This document shows, piece after piece, positions 47,433 through 57,553 of a stretch of DNA of 64,000 nt; within the stretch, counting starts at the first letter, position 1, and every line of letters begins with the position of its first letter. The translations under genes were made by a program, and so were the position numbers. The notes under the pieces were generated by a model. That model saw only the letters and a list, made by a program, of their open reading frames with translations. It was not told the DNA's origin and did no database searches. Origin of the DNA: Lysobacter sp. yr284 (GTDB lineage: Bacteria > Pseudomonadota > Gammaproteobacteria > Xanthomonadales > Xanthomonadaceae); the NCBI RefSeq assembly GCF_900107375.1, contig NZ_FNPT01000001.1, forward strand, positions 620,001-684,000, in the 5' to 3' direction.

Positions 47433-48830
47433 ATGACACGAAGCAAGCGCATCTACGTGCTGGATACCAACGTGCTGATGCACGATCCCACCGCGCTGTT
47501 CAAGTTCGAGGAGCACGACGTCTACCTGCCGATGCAGGTCATCGAAGAGCTCGACAACGGCAAGAAAGGCACCTCCGAAGCCAGCCGCAACGCGCGCCAG
47601 GTCAGCCGTTTCCTCAACGAGCTGATCGAGGTCGAGGGCACCGACAAGATTTCCAGCGGCATCTCGCTGGTGCGCCCGCAGGGCCTGCAGCTGCGCGGCG
47701 CGCAGAGCATCGGCAAGCTGCGTTTCCAGACCGACTCCTTCGATGCCGGCAAGCGCTTCGGCACGGTGATCCCGGACAACCACATCCTCGGCGCGGTGCT
47801 CGCGCTGAAGGAAAGCGACCCGGGCGCGCCGGTGGTGCTGGTGTCCAAGGACATCAACCTGCGGATCAAGGCCTCGATCGCCGGGATCGTGTCGGAAGAC
47901 TACGAGAACGACCGCGCGCTCGACGATTTCAGCCTGCTCTACACCGGCGCCACCGCGCTGCCGGAAGACTTCTGGCAGCGCCACGGCAAGGACCTCAAGT
48001 CCTGGACCGAGAAGGGCCGCACCTTCTACGAAATCGCCCGCACCGAAAACGACGACTGGTATCCCAACCAGTTCCTGTACCTGCCCGGCGACGACGAGTC
48101 CGAGCTCAAGGTCACCAAGGTCGGCGAGGAACGCGTCACCCTGCAGATCGTCGACGACTTCCGCCACCACCAGCACGCGGTGTGGGGCATCAGCGCGCGC
48201 AACCGCGAGCAGAACTTCGCGCTCAACGCGCTGATGGACCCGGAGATCGACTTCGTCACCCTGCTCGGCACCGCCGGCACCGGCAAGACCCTGCTGGCGC
48301 TGGCCGCGGGCCTGGCCCAGACCATGGACCAGCAGCGCTACCGCGAGATCATCATGACCCGCGCCACGGTCAGCGTCGGCGAGGACATCGGCTTCCTGCC
48401 CGGCACCGAGGAAGAGAAGATGACCCCGTGGATGGGCGCGCTGACCGACAACCTGGAAGTGCTGACCCACAACCAGGACGGCGGCGCCTGGGGCCGCGCG
48501 GCGACCAACGACCTGCTCGCCTCGCGGATCAAGATCCGCTCGATGAACTTCATGCGCGGGCGCACCTTCCTCAGCCGCTGGCTGATCCTGGACGAGGCGC
48601 AGAACCTCACCCCGAAGCAGATGAAGACCTTGATCACCCGCGCCGGCCCGGGCACCAAGATCGTCTGCCTCGGCAACGTCGAGCAGATCGACACGCCCTA
48701 CCTCACCGAGACCACCTCGGGCCTGACCTACGCGGTCGACCGCTTCAAGGGCTGGGCGCACAGCGCGCACGTGACCCTGCGCCGCGGCGAGCGCTCGCGC
48801 CTGGCCGATTACGCTTCGGAAGTGCTGTAA
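47433..48830 (+). CDS. PhoH family protein with PIN domain (YlaK-like)
   Basis: A 465-residue protein. The N-terminal PIN domain (about 5-150) starts RIYVLDTNVLMHDPTALFKF with the acidic residues of PIN ribonucleases (DTN, later VSKDINLR). The C-terminal PhoH ATPase has Walker A GTAGTGKTLLAL (about 279-290), VGEDIGFLPG and Walker B LILDEAQNLTPKQ. PIN-PhoH fusions are thought to be RNA helicase/nuclease proteins. ATG 47433 begins exactly at the PIN domain. It is 145 bp after bcp and followed 3 bp later by an unknown membrane protein gene. Confidence 0.9.
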   Translation: MTRSKRIYVLDTNVLMHDPTALFKFEEHDVYLPMQVIEELDNGKKGTSEASRNARQVSRFLNELIEVEGTDKISSGISLVRPQGLQLRGAQSIGKLRFQTDSFDAGKRFGTVIPDNHILGAVLALKESDPGAPVVLVSKDINLRIKASIAGIVSEDYENDRALDDFSLLYTGATALPEDFWQRHGKDLKSWTEKGRTFYEIARTENDDWYPNQFLYLPGDDESELKVTKVGEERVTLQIVDDFRHHQHAVWGISARNREQNFALNALMDPEIDFVTLLGTAGTGKTLLALAAGLAQTMDQQRYREIIMTRATVSVGEDIGFLPGTEEEKMTPWMGALTDNLEVLTHNQDGGAWGRAATNDLLASRIKIRSMNFMRGRTFLSRWLILDEAQNLTPKQMKTLITRAGPGTKIVCLGNVEQIDTPYLTETTSGLTYAVDRFKGWAHSAHVTLRRGERSRLADYASEVL

Positions 48831-48833
48831 ACG

Positions 48834-49523
48834 ATGCCGGCAACGACAAGGACGTTGTCGCGCGGGCTGCGCATCGCGCTGGCGATTTTCGCCATCGCGC
48901 TGCTGGCGCGGATCGGCTTCCAGTGGTGGGCCGACGATGTGCAGGGCGAGCCGCTGGAGGACGCGCCCATCGCCGTCGCCAGCGGCGGCGCGCTGGATGC
49001 GCGCATCCGCCTGCGCGTGCGCGACTCCTACCGCATGCAGTTGGTGTTCCTCATCCCGCCCGGTGGCCGCGAGCGACTGCGCGACCTGCTCGCCGAACCG
49101 GTGCCTCGCCACGGCCCGCAGGTCTCCGAAGGCGTGGTGGTGCCGCTGCGCTGGTCGCTCAGCGAGGCCGACAGCGGCCGCATCGTCGCCCAGGGCGAAC
49201 CGCGGACCGAAGGCCTGGACGCCTGGAACAGCGACATGTTCTGGCGCCAAGCCGGCAGCTTCGCCGCGCCGCCGGGCTGGTACCGGCTGCAGGTCCAGGC
49301 GACCCGGCCGGTGCCGGAACTGGCCGGCGTGACGACCCTGATCAACGTCGGCCTGCGTCCCAAGGTCAGCGGCAGCTGGCAGACCGAGTGGGCGTGGTTC
49401 GGGCGCTTGCTCTGCGTGTTCCTGGATCCGTTGATGGCGCTCGCGGCGCTGCTGCTGACGTGGCTCGTCGGCCGCCGCCTGTGGACCGCGCGACGCGCGG
49501 CCGCGGCGCCGACACCGGCCTGA
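48834..49523 (+). CDS. Unknown membrane-anchored protein
   Basis: A 229-residue protein with one hydrophobic helix at each end: ALAIFAIALLARIGFQWWA near residues 15-33 and LLCVFLDPLMALAALLLTWL near 192-211. Between them is a domain of about 150 residues rich in beta-strand-like sequence (ARIRLRVRDSYRMQLVFLIP, VVPLRWSLSEADSGRIVAQG, PPGWYRLQVQATRPVP) that should be periplasmic. I do not recognise a family. It starts 3 bp after the phoH-like stop and is likely co-transcribed. Confidence 0.6.
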   Translation: MPATTRTLSRGLRIALAIFAIALLARIGFQWWADDVQGEPLEDAPIAVASGGALDARIRLRVRDSYRMQLVFLIPPGGRERLRDLLAEPVPRHGPQVSEGVVVPLRWSLSEADSGRIVAQGEPRTEGLDAWNSDMFWRQAGSFAAPPGWYRLQVQATRPVPELAGVTTLINVGLRPKVSGSWQTEWAWFGRLLCVFLDPLMALAALLLTWLVGRRLWTARRAAAAPTPA

Positions 49524-49595
49524 ACCGGGCCGCCGCGCCGCGATGACGCCCGCATCGGCGCTGCCGCGGCGGGCGCTTTTCGCTACGCTGGCGCC

Positions 49596-50400
<805 letters not shown>

Positions 50401-50408
<8 letters not shown>

Positions 50409-51258
50409 GCCGATCGACCGCGAACCGCGCGCACTGGCCGCGGCCGACGGCCACGCCTGGTCGCTGAGCTGCGCGATCCCGCCGCGCCCCAGCGCCAGCC
50501 TGCTGTGGCTGCCGGCGCTCGGCGTGGCCGCGCGCCACTACCAGCCCTTCGCGCAAGCGCTGGCCGCGCGCGGCATCGCGGTGTTCGTGCACGAGTGGCG
50601 CGGCAACGGCAGCAGCAACCTGCGCGCCAGCCGCGCTGTGGATTGGGGCTACCGCGAACTGCTGCTCGACGACCTGCCGCTCAGCGACGCCGCAGTCGCC
50701 GCCGCGCTGCCGGGCGTGCGCCGCATCGTCGGCGGCCACAGCCTCGGCGGGCAGATGGCGTGCATGCGGCTCGGGTTGGCCGCGCTGCACAACGACCCGC
50801 ACATTCCCACCGCGCTGTGGCTGGCCGCCAGCGGCGCACCGTACTGGCCGACCTGGCCGATGCCGCAGCGCCTGGCGATGCCGCTGATCTACCGTTTCCT
50901 GCCGTGGCTGGCGCAAGTCAACGGCACCCTGCCCGGCCGCCGCATCGGTTTCGGCGGCACCGAAGCGCGCAGCCTGATCCGCGACTGGGGCCGCACCGCG
51001 TTGAGCGGCGTTTACGCGGCGCGCGGGATCGAGGCGGACATGCAAGCCGGCATGGCGCGGGTGCGCGTGGACGCGCGCGCGGTGCGCATGGTCGACGATT
51101 GGCTGGTGCCGCGCGCGTCGCAGGATTTTCTGCTCGGCAAATTGCCGCTGGCCAAGGTCGAATCGACCGAACTGGACGCGCGGGCGTTGGGCGCTCGCGC
51201 CGATCACTTCGCCTGGATGAAGCAGCCCGACGCCGTAGTCGCTGCGTTGCTGCGCTAG
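50401..51258 (+). CDS. Alpha/beta hydrolase
   Basis: A 285-residue alpha/beta-fold protein. The nucleophile elbow GGHSLGGQMA places Ser near residue 117, VFVHEWRGNGSSNLR follows the oxyanion strand, and the C-terminal GARADHFAWMKQPDAVVAAL provides the likely catalytic His. This resembles predicted hydrolases of COG4757; the substrate is unknown. The start is GTG 50401, overlapping thiD by 8 bp. A later start is possible but would remove conserved N-terminal sequence. It is the last gene before a repeat region. Confidence 0.8.
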
Positions 51259-51288
51259 TCGTTCGCGGGAGCGCGAACTGGCCCGCCT

Positions 51289-51489
51289 GTCGTTCCCGCG
51301 AACGCGGGAATCCACGGCTTTATCGAAACATGACGCTGAAGTCTCTGGATCGCCCGCCTACGCGGGGATGACGTCTGGAACGAACGCGACGCCACCCAGC
51401 TACCGTCATTCCCGCGAACGCGGGAATCCAGGGCTTTATCGAAGCATGACGCTGAAGCCTCTGGATCCCCGCCTTCGCGGGGATGACGG
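51289..51489. repeat. Two direct copies of a double-hairpin repeat
   Basis: Copy 1 (51289-51373) and copy 2 (51405-51489) are about 116 bp apart in the same direction. Each has a TTCCCGCGAACGCGGGAATC hairpin, a conserved centre (GCTTTATCGAA, CATGACGCTGAAG) and a second hairpin GATCCCCGCC/GCGGGGATGACG. A half copy is at 27420-27472. This is the widespread GTCATTCCCGCG-type repeat. Confidence 0.92.
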
Positions 51490-51537
51490 CTTGTGAGCGC
51501 GCAACGCCCCCCGCTCCCACACGCGCGACTTCCGACA

Positions 51538-51609
51538 TTTACGCCTCCGGCGCGATCTTTTACGCCGAATTTACGCGCCGGCGCCGATCGCGAAATAGCG
51601 GCTTTACGC
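51538..51609 (+). promoter_or_regulatory. Four phased TTTACGC repeats, candidate KdpE operator
   Basis: TTTACGC occurs at 51538, 51559, 51570 and 51603, spaced 21, 11 and 33 bp, that is, close to whole turns of the helix. The central pair reads TTTACGCCGAATTTACGC. OmpR-type regulators bind such direct repeats, and the E. coli KdpE site has TTTATA and TTTACA half-sites 11 bp apart. The site lies 64 bp before the porin gene that opens the kdp locus. Confidence 0.55.
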
Positions 51610-51672
51610 CCGCCCTTCCGAGAATGAGCACGTGGCCGAACCGGCCTCTTTCGCTTCTTTCCGGATACTTCC

Positions 51673-52419
51673 ATGTCGTCGTCGCACCATCTGTTCCGCC
51701 GCCGCGAGGCCGCATTGCCGCTGCTACTGGCCGGCTGCGCCGGTCTCGGCCTGCTCGCGCTGGGCGCGGATGCGCGGGCCGAGCAGGCGCCCGCCTTCAC
51801 CCTCAGCGGCTCGGCCGCGCTCACCAGCGACTACGTCTGGCGCGGCAGTTCGCAGACCCAGGGCGACCCGACCGCGCAGGTCGGCGTCAAGGCCGCCCAT
51901 CGCAGCGGTTTCTATGCCTCGGCCTGGGGCTCGGGCGTCGAGTTCGCGCCGGACACCCACGCCAGCAGCGAGCTCGATTTCACCGTCGGCTGGGCCGGCA
52001 AGCTCGCACCGGACTGGACGCTGGACCTCAACGTCCTGCATTACCGCTATCCGTCCACCACGGTCGATCTGAACTGGACCGAGCTCAACGGCACCGTGAC
52101 CTGGCGCGACAACTACTGGCTGTCGCTGGCGTATTCCAACGAAGCGCTCGGCAGCAAGGACCGCGGGCTGTATTCGCAAGTCGGCGCGCGCGTGCCGGTC
52201 AACGACGCGCTGCGTTTCGAAGCCGCGCTGGGCCATTACTTCCTCGACGACGTCTACGACCGCAGCTACACCCACGGCCAGCTCAGCGCGATCTGGGCGT
52301 TCCGGTCGCCGTTCGAGCTGCGCCTGAGCGCGCACGCCACCGACCGCAACGCCGAGCGGATCTTCGGCGATTCCCTGGCCGGCTCGCGCATCGAAGCGGC
52401 CGTCCAGGCGTCCTTCTGA
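51673..52419 (+). CDS. TorF-family putative porin (TIGR02001-like)
   Basis: A 248-residue outer membrane protein. A signal peptide (to about residue 37, ADARAE) precedes LSGSAALTSDYVWRGSSQTQ GDPTAQ, the hallmark of this family. Repeated amphipathic beta-strands follow and the protein ends AAVQASF with a C-terminal Phe. In xanthomonads such porins often precede kdpF, and kdpF starts here 14 bp after the stop, so it is probably part of the kdp transcript and regulated with it. A role in ion passage across the outer membrane is inference from that. Confidence 0.85.
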   Translation: MSSSHHLFRRREAALPLLLAGCAGLGLLALGADARAEQAPAFTLSGSAALTSDYVWRGSSQTQGDPTAQVGVKAAHRSGFYASAWGSGVEFAPDTHASSELDFTVGWAGKLAPDWTLDLNVLHYRYPSTTVDLNWTELNGTVTWRDNYWLSLAYSNEALGSKDRGLYSQVGARVPVNDALRFEAALGHYFLDDVYDRSYTHGQLSAIWAFRSPFELRLSAHATDRNAERIFGDSLAGSRIEAAVQASF

Positions 52420-52433
52420 CAGGAGATACGACC

Positions 52434-52526
52434 ATGCCCGGCTGGCTCTCGATGCTGTGCGCGATCTCGGTCCTGGTGGCCGCCGCGTACCTGCTCTACG
52501 TCGTGCTGCGCCCCGAGGACTTCTGA
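52434..52526 (+). CDS. kdpF: Potassium-transporting ATPase subunit KdpF
   Basis: A 30-residue single-helix membrane peptide, MPGWLSMLCAISVLVAAAYL followed by LYVVLRPEDF. Short length, one helix and the C-terminal (R)PE(D/R)F are typical of KdpF, which stabilises the KdpABC complex. AGGAG lies 10 bp upstream of ATG 52434. It follows the porin gene directly. The 129-bp gap to kdpA holds a GC-rich hairpin-prone stretch and no gene. Confidence 0.9.
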   Translation: MPGWLSMLCAISVLVAAAYLLYVVLRPEDF

Positions 52527-52655
52527 GGCGCGCCCGCGGCGCGGGACGCGCCGCGGTTCCACTTTCCTTCGCGCGACGGCGACCGAGCCGTCGCGCGCGA
52601 GGCCGCCGCCGCGCCGGACGCGCGGTCGCGGCCCCATCACCGTCCGGTGTTCGTC

Positions 52656-54374
52656 ATGATCGAAATACTCCTCGTCTTCGCGCTCGCCATCGGCCTGGGC
52701 TGGCCGCTGGGCCAGTACCTGGCCCGGGTCATGCGCGGCGACCGCTCGCGTCTGGATCCGCTGTTCGCGCCGCTGGAACGCGCGATCTACCGCGCGCTCG
52801 GCACCGATCCGGCGCGCGGCATGAGCTGGCGCGGCTACGCGCTGGCGTTCGCGCTCAGCAACGCCGTGCTCGCCGTATTGGTCTGGGTCTTGTTCATGAC
52901 CCAGGCCTGGCTGCCGCTGAATCCCGATGCCGCGCCCAACATGCGCTGGGACACCGCGCTGCACACCATGGTGTCCTTCCTCACCAACACCAACCAGCAG
53001 CACTACTCCGGCCAGGCGCAGCTGAGCTATCTGGCGCAGATGGTCGGCATCGTCGGCCTGCAGGTAGCGACGCCGATGATGGGCCTGGGCATCGTCGTCG
53101 CGACCCTGCGCGGCCTGTTCGGCGGCCGCCAGGCGATGGCCGACCCCGGCGCGGCGGCGCGCGAAGGCGAAACCCGCGACCTGGGCAACTACTGGGTCGA
53201 CGTCACCCGCGCCACCCTGCGCTTCATGCTGCCGCTGTGCCTGCTGTGGGCGGCGCTGCTGACCTGGCAGGGCGTGCCTTCGACGCTGCAGAGCGGCGCG
53301 ACGGTTGCGCCGCTGGATCAAAGCGCCGAGCTGAAGCAACAGAAGATCCCGGTCGGGCCGGTCGCGGCGATGGTCGCCGCCAAGCAACTGGGCACCAACG
53401 GCGGCGGCTGGTACGGCCCCAACAGCACCGTCGCGCTGGAGAACCCGACCCCGTTCTCGAACCTGATCGAAACCCTGGCGCTGATCCTGATCCCGGTCGC
53501 GGTGACCTTCATGGTCGGCCCGTTCACCGGCCGCCGCAAGCTCACCGCGCTGGTGTTCGGCAGCATGTTGCTGATGTCGACCGTCTCCACCGGCCTGTCG
53601 GTGTGGTCGGAAGCGCATTCGGCCACCGCCGCCGACGCGGCGCTGATGGAAGGCAAGGAAACCCGCTTCGGCGCCAGCGACTCGGCGCTGTGGTCGGCGC
53701 TGACCACCCAGAGCAGCAACGGCTCGGTCAACGCCATGCACGACTCGCTGGCGCCGCTGACCGGCGCCATGGCGATGGTCAACATGCTGATCAACGCGAT
53801 CTGGGGCGGCATCGGCTGCGGCCTGCAGCAATTCCTGGTCTACCTGCTGCTGTCGGTGTTCCTCGCCGGGCTGATGACCGGGCGCACGCCGGAACTGTTC
53901 GGCCGCAAGATCGAAGCGCCCGAGGTGCGCCTGCTGGCGCTGCTGATCCTGTTGCAGCCGCTGGTGGTGCTGGGCTTCAGCGCGATCACCTTGGCGCTGC
54001 CCTCGATCACCGGCAATTCCAATCCCGGCTTCCACGGCATCGGCCAGGTGTTCTACGAGTACACCTCGGCGTTCGCCAACAACGGGTCGGGGTTCGAAGG
54101 CCTGGGCGACGCCACGTACTGGTGGAACCTGAGCTGCGCCGCGGTGCTGGCGCTGGGCCGCTATCCCGCGCTGATCGTGCCGCTCGCCGTCGCCGGCCTG
54201 CTCGCGCGCAAGCGGGTCGCGCCGCAGAGCGGCGGCACCCTGCACGCGGAAACCCCGACCTTCGCGCTCACGCTGATCGCGGTGATCGCGATCCTGACCG
54301 TCCTGCAATTCATGCCTGCGCTGGTGCTCGGCCCGATCGCCGACCACCTGACGCTGGCGACCAAGGCTCTGTGA
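52656..54374 (+). CDS. kdpA: Potassium-transporting ATPase, potassium-binding subunit
   Basis: A 572-residue inner membrane channel-like subunit (ten helices expected) through which K+ passes. Selectivity-filter motifs are recognisable: TNTNQQHYSG, NGGGWYGPNSTVALENPTPF, MNMLINAIWGGIGCG-like region (MVNMLINAIWGGIGCGLQQF) and SAFANNGSGFEGL. I chose ATG 52656; GTG 52647 is three codons upstream and possible. kdpB follows after 11 bp. Confidence 0.97.
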   Translation: MIEILLVFALAIGLGWPLGQYLARVMRGDRSRLDPLFAPLERAIYRALGTDPARGMSWRGYALAFALSNAVLAVLVWVLFMTQAWLPLNPDAAPNMRWDTALHTMVSFLTNTNQQHYSGQAQLSYLAQMVGIVGLQVATPMMGLGIVVATLRGLFGGRQAMADPGAAAREGETRDLGNYWVDVTRATLRFMLPLCLLWAALLTWQGVPSTLQSGATVAPLDQSAELKQQKIPVGPVAAMVAAKQLGTNGGGWYGPNSTVALENPTPFSNLIETLALILIPVAVTFMVGPFTGRRKLTALVFGSMLLMSTVSTGLSVWSEAHSATAADAALMEGKETRFGASDSALWSALTTQSSNGSVNAMHDSLAPLTGAMAMVNMLINAIWGGIGCGLQQFLVYLLLSVFLAGLMTGRTPELFGRKIEAPEVRLLALLILLQPLVVLGFSAITLALPSITGNSNPGFHGIGQVFYEYTSAFANNGSGFEGLGDATYWWNLSCAAVLALGRYPALIVPLAVAGLLARKRVAPQSGGTLHAETPTFALTLIAVIAILTVLQFMPALVLGPIADHLTLATKAL

Positions 54375-54385
54375 GGTAAAGCCTT

Positions 54386-56455
54386 ATGAACAACAACACT
54401 GCTCCCGGCCATCCCGGCGCCCAGCGCCGCACCGGCGCCGTCGCCGGACTCGACGCCGCCGGCCTGCGCGCGGCGATCCGCGAATCCTTCGTCAAGCTCG
54501 CCCCGCAGCACGCGGTGCGCAGCCCGATCATGGCGGTGGTCCTGCTCGGCACCGTGCTGTCGGCGCTGATCACGCTGTTCGTTCCCGGCAACGCCGCGTT
54601 CGGCGCCGCAGTCACCGCGATCTTGCTGATCACCGTGCTGTTCGCCAACTTCGCCGAAGCCGTCGCCGAAGCGCGCGGCCGCGGCCAGGCCGCCTCGCTG
54701 CGCGCCGCGCGCCGCGACTTGGTGGCGCGCAAGCTCGATGCGGTCGGCCGCAACGAAACCCGCGTCGCCGCGTCCACGCTCAAGCCCGGCGACCGGGTCG
54801 TCGTCTCCGCCGGCGAGCTGGTTCCGGCCGACGGCGAGATCGTCAAGGGCCTGGCCACGATCAACGAATCGGCGGTCACCGGCGAATCCGCGCCGGTGCT
54901 GCGCGAGGCCGGCACCGACCGTTCCGGCGTGATCGGCGGCACCAAGGTGCTGTCGGACGAGATCGTGGTGGAAGTCAGCGCCGAGCCCGGCCAGAGCTTC
55001 CTCGACCGCATGATCGCGCTGGTGGAAGGCGCCAACCGGCAGAAGACCCCGAACGAGATCGCGCTGACCATGCTGTTGGCGGCGATGACGCTGACCTTCC
55101 TGATCGTGGTCGCGACCTTGCCGTTCTTCGCCGGCTTCGTCGGCGCCAAACTCGACCCGCTGCTGCTGATCGCGTTGCTGGTCTGCTTGATCCCGACCAC
55201 CATCGGCGGCCTGCTGCCGGCCATCGGCATCGCCGGCATGAACCGCGCGCTGTCGGCCAACGTGCTGGCGAAATCCGGCAAGGCGGTGGAAATCGCCGGC
55301 GACGTCGACGTGCTGCTGCTCGACAAGACCGGCACCATCACCCACGGCGACCGCCAGGCGACCGCGTTCCACCCGCTCGCCGGCATCGACCGCTCGCAGC
55401 TGCGCGACGCCGCCCTGCTCGCCTCGCTCGCCGACCCGACCCCGGAAGGCAAGTCGATCGTGCGCCTGGCGCGCGAGCAGCACAGCGCGGTGGCCGAACC
55501 CGAGCGCGCCGACTACCTGCAGTTCACCGCGCAGACGCGCATGTCCGGCGTCGACCTGCCCGCCGATTACGACGGCGGCGCGCGCTCGATCCGCAAGGGT
55601 GCCGGCGACGCCATCGGCAATTACGTACGCTCGCTCGGCGGCGAAGTCGCGCCGGAGCTGGCCGCGCGCATCGAGCAGGTCGCGCGCGGCGGCGCCACCC
55701 CGCTGGTGGTGGCCGAAGGCCGCTACGTGCTCGGCGTGGTCGAGCTGTCGGACGTGGTCAAGCACGGGGTCAAGGAACGCTTCGCGCGCTTGCGGGCGAT
55801 GGGCGTGCGCACGGTGATGATCACCGGTGACAACCCGCTCACCGCCGCCGCGATCGCCGCCGAAGCCGGCGTGGACGACTACATCGCCGAAGCCCGGCCC
55901 GAGGACAAGCTCGCCCGCATCCGCGCCGAGCAGGCCGGCGGCCGCCTGGTGGCGATGGTCGGCGACGGCACCAACGACGCCCCGGCGCTGGCCCAGGCCG
56001 ACGTCGGCCTGGCGATGAACTCCGGCACCCAGGCGGCCAAGGAAGCCGGCAACATGGTCGATCTGGATTCGGACCCGGCCAAGCTGCTGGCGGTGGTGGA
56101 AGTCGGCAAGCAGCAGTTGATCACCCGCGGCGCGCTGACCACGTTCTCGCTGGCCAACGACGTGTCCAAGTACTTCGCGATCCTGCCGGCGCTGTTCGCC
56201 GCGGCGATCCCGCAGATGGCCGCGCTCAACGTCATGCGCCTGTCCAGCCCGGCCAACGCGGTGCTGGCGGCGCTGATCTTCAACGCGATCATCATTCCCG
56301 CGCTGATCCCGCTGGCCCTGGCCGGCGTGCGTTTCAAGCCGGCCACCGCGGTCGCGCTGTTGCGCCGGAACATGCTGGTCTACGGCCTGGGCGGCGTGCT
56401 GCTGCCGTTCGCCGCGATCAAGCTGATCGACATGGCCCTGTCCGCGATCTTCTGA
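54386..56455 (+). CDS. kdpB: Potassium-transporting P-type ATPase, catalytic subunit
   Basis: A 689-residue P-type ATPase. The phosphorylated Asp is D313 in DKTGTIT; the actuator motif TGES is in [11 protein letters not shown]; the nucleotide domain has KGAGDA; the hinge [18 protein letters not shown] is complete. The membrane segment [20 protein letters not shown] is typical of KdpB. It hydrolyses ATP to drive K+ uptake with KdpA. A conserved N-terminal region starts [18 protein letters not shown] 78-bp gap with a REP-like hairpin separates it from kdpC. Confidence 0.98.
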   Translation: MNNNTAPGHPGAQRRTGAVAGLDAAGLRAAIRESFVKLAPQHAVRSPIMAVVLLGTVLSALITLFVPGNAAFGAAVTAILLITVLFANFAEAVAEARGRGQAASLRAARRDLVARKLDAVGRNETRVAASTLKPGDRVVVSAGELVPADGEIVKGLATINESAVTGESAPVLREAGTDRSGVIGGTKVLSDEIVVEVSAEPGQSFLDRMIALVEGANRQKTPNEIALTMLLAAMTLTFLIVVATLPFFAGFVGAKLDPLLLIALLVCLIPTTIGGLLPAIGIAGMNRALSANVLAKSGKAVEIAGDVDVLLLDKTGTITHGDRQATAFHPLAGIDRSQLRDAALLASLADPTPEGKSIVRLAREQHSAVAEPERADYLQFTAQTRMSGVDLPADYDGGARSIRKGAGDAIGNYVRSLGGEVAPELAARIEQVARGGATPLVVAEGRYVLGVVELSDVVKHGVKERFARLRAMGVRTVMITGDNPLTAAAIAAEAGVDDYIAEARPEDKLARIRAEQAGGRLVAMVGDGTNDAPALAQADVGLAMNSGTQAAKEAGNMVDLDSDPAKLLAVVEVGKQQLITRGALTTFSLANDVSKYFAILPALFAAAIPQMAALNVMRLSSPANAVLAALIFNAIIIPALIPLALAGVRFKPATAVALLRRNMLVYGLGGVLLPFAAIKLIDMALSAIF

Positions 56456-56464
56456 CTCCGAAAG

Positions 56465-56510
56465 CCCCTCTCCCGCGTGCGCGAGAGGGGTTGGGTGAGG
56501 GCCGCGCCCT
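56465..56510. repeat. CCCCTCTCCCGCG hairpin repeat between kdpB and kdpC
   Basis: CCCCTCTCCCGCG, a TG centre and CGCGAGAGGGG form a strong stem, followed by TTGGGTGAGGGC. This is a common intergenic repeat type in xanthomonads and pseudomonads. It sits inside the kdpFABC transcript, after the kdpB stop, and could affect the level of kdpC message. Confidence 0.75.
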
Positions 56511-56533
56511 CACACACTACAAGGAACACCACC

Positions 56534-57133
56534 ATGACCGCCCAACCCACCTGCGCCTCCAGCATCGACGACCGCCAATCCCTGCGCGCGCCGTTGCTCT
56601 TCGCTGCCGTCTCCCTGCTCGGTTTCGGCCTGGCCTACTCGCTGGCCGGCACCGCCATCGGCCGGGTCGCGTTTCCGGCGCAAGCCGCCGGCTCGATCGT
56701 CGAGCGCGACGGCCGCGCCGTCGGCTCGGCGCTGGTCGCCCAGCCGTTCGCCGACGCGCGCTACTTCCAACCGCGCCCGTCGGCGGCCAAGTACGACCCG
56801 ATGGCCGCGTCCGGCAGCAACCAGGCGCGCAGCAATCCCGACCTGCGCAAGCGCCTGGCCGAGGAAACCGCGGCCATCGCCAAGCGCGAGGGCATCGCCG
56901 AAAGCGCGGTGCCGGCGGAGCTGGCGACCCAATCCGGCGGCGGCCTCGACCCGCACATCTCGCCGCGCTCGGCGCAAGTGCAGGCCGCGCGCGTGGCCCG
57001 CGCGCGCGGGCTCGATCCCGCCAACGTCGAAGCGCTGATCGCGCAGAGCACCCAGGCGCCGCAATTCGGCGTGCTGGGCGAGCCGCGCGTCAACGTGCTC
57101 GAACTCAATCTCGCGCTGGATGCGGCGCGCTGA
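56534..57133 (+). CDS. kdpC: Potassium-transporting ATPase subunit KdpC
   Basis: A 199-residue subunit with one N-terminal membrane helix (LLFAAVSLLGFGLAYSLAGT) and a periplasmic domain. Family motifs: ADARYFQPRPSAAKYDPMAA SGSNQARSNPDL, GGGLDPHISPRSAQVQAARV AR, and LGEPRVNVLELNLALD. It is thought to help KdpB bind ATP or K+ reach KdpA. AAGGA precedes ATG 56534; an in-frame ATG at 56477 lies in the repeat and is rejected. Confidence 0.96.
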   Translation: MTAQPTCASSIDDRQSLRAPLLFAAVSLLGFGLAYSLAGTAIGRVAFPAQAAGSIVERDGRAVGSALVAQPFADARYFQPRPSAAKYDPMAASGSNQARSNPDLRKRLAEETAAIAKREGIAESAVPAELATQSGGGLDPHISPRSAQVQAARVARARGLDPANVEALIAQSTQAPQFGVLGEPRVNVLELNLALDAAR

Positions 57134-57218
57134 GCGCGTGCGCGCATCCAGGCGCGGATCGACGCACCGCAGCGATGCGGCCGCGCGACGCGCCCGGCGC
57201 GGAAAAACAACTGTCAAA

Positions 57219-57235
57219 ATCGCAACTGTTGCGAT
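57219..57235. promoter_or_regulatory. Perfect palindrome ATCGCAACTGTTGCGAT
   Basis: An 8-bp inverted repeat around a single central T, in the 192-bp gap between kdpC and the small Cys-rich gene, within a locally AT-richer stretch. Downstream hairpins CGAGCC/GGCTCG and GCCAG/CTGGC precede the AAGGAGAG ribosome site. Its symmetry and position suggest a dimeric regulator-binding site for the small gene; no regulator can be named. Confidence 0.4.
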
Positions 57236-57325
57236 CCGTAGAACTGCGAACGCGATTCGCTCCGTGCGAATGCGAGCCCTTAGGCTCGAATCGCCAGAAC
57301 GATCTGGCGCCAAGGAGAGAAGCAC

Positions 57326-57553
57326 ATGAAGCGCTTGTTCGAAGGAAAGAAGAAAATGCTGCTGGCCCTGGCCGGCGCCGCCACCTTCGCCGCCGGTTTC
57401 GCCTACGCCGCCGCGCACCCGTGCGTGGAATGCGGAATCGAACGCGACCGCTGCCTGGCCTCCGGCACCAGCCCCACCCTGTGCCAGGCGATGTACAAGA
57501 CCTGCTGGCAGGAAAACGGCTGCAACCCGGCCAATCCGGGCAACCCGCGGTAA
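57326..57553 (+). CDS. Six-cysteine secreted peptide encoded between kdpC and kdpD
   Basis: A 75-residue protein starting MKRLFEGKKKMLLALAGAAT FAAGFAYA: a basic start, hydrophobic core and an AYA-type cleavage site. The mature part of about 46 residues has cysteines at 33, 36, 43, 53, 60 and 66 (Cx2C-x6-C-x9-C-x6-C-x5-C), enough for three disulfides, and a tail NPANPGNPR. AAGGAGAG is ideally placed before the start, so the gene is real. I do not recognise the family. It separates kdpFABC from kdpDE, which are usually adjacent, and may have its own promoter. Confidence 0.75.
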   Translation: MKRLFEGKKKMLLALAGAATFAAGFAYAAAHPCVECGIERDRCLASGTSPTLCQAMYKTCWQENGCNPANPGNPR

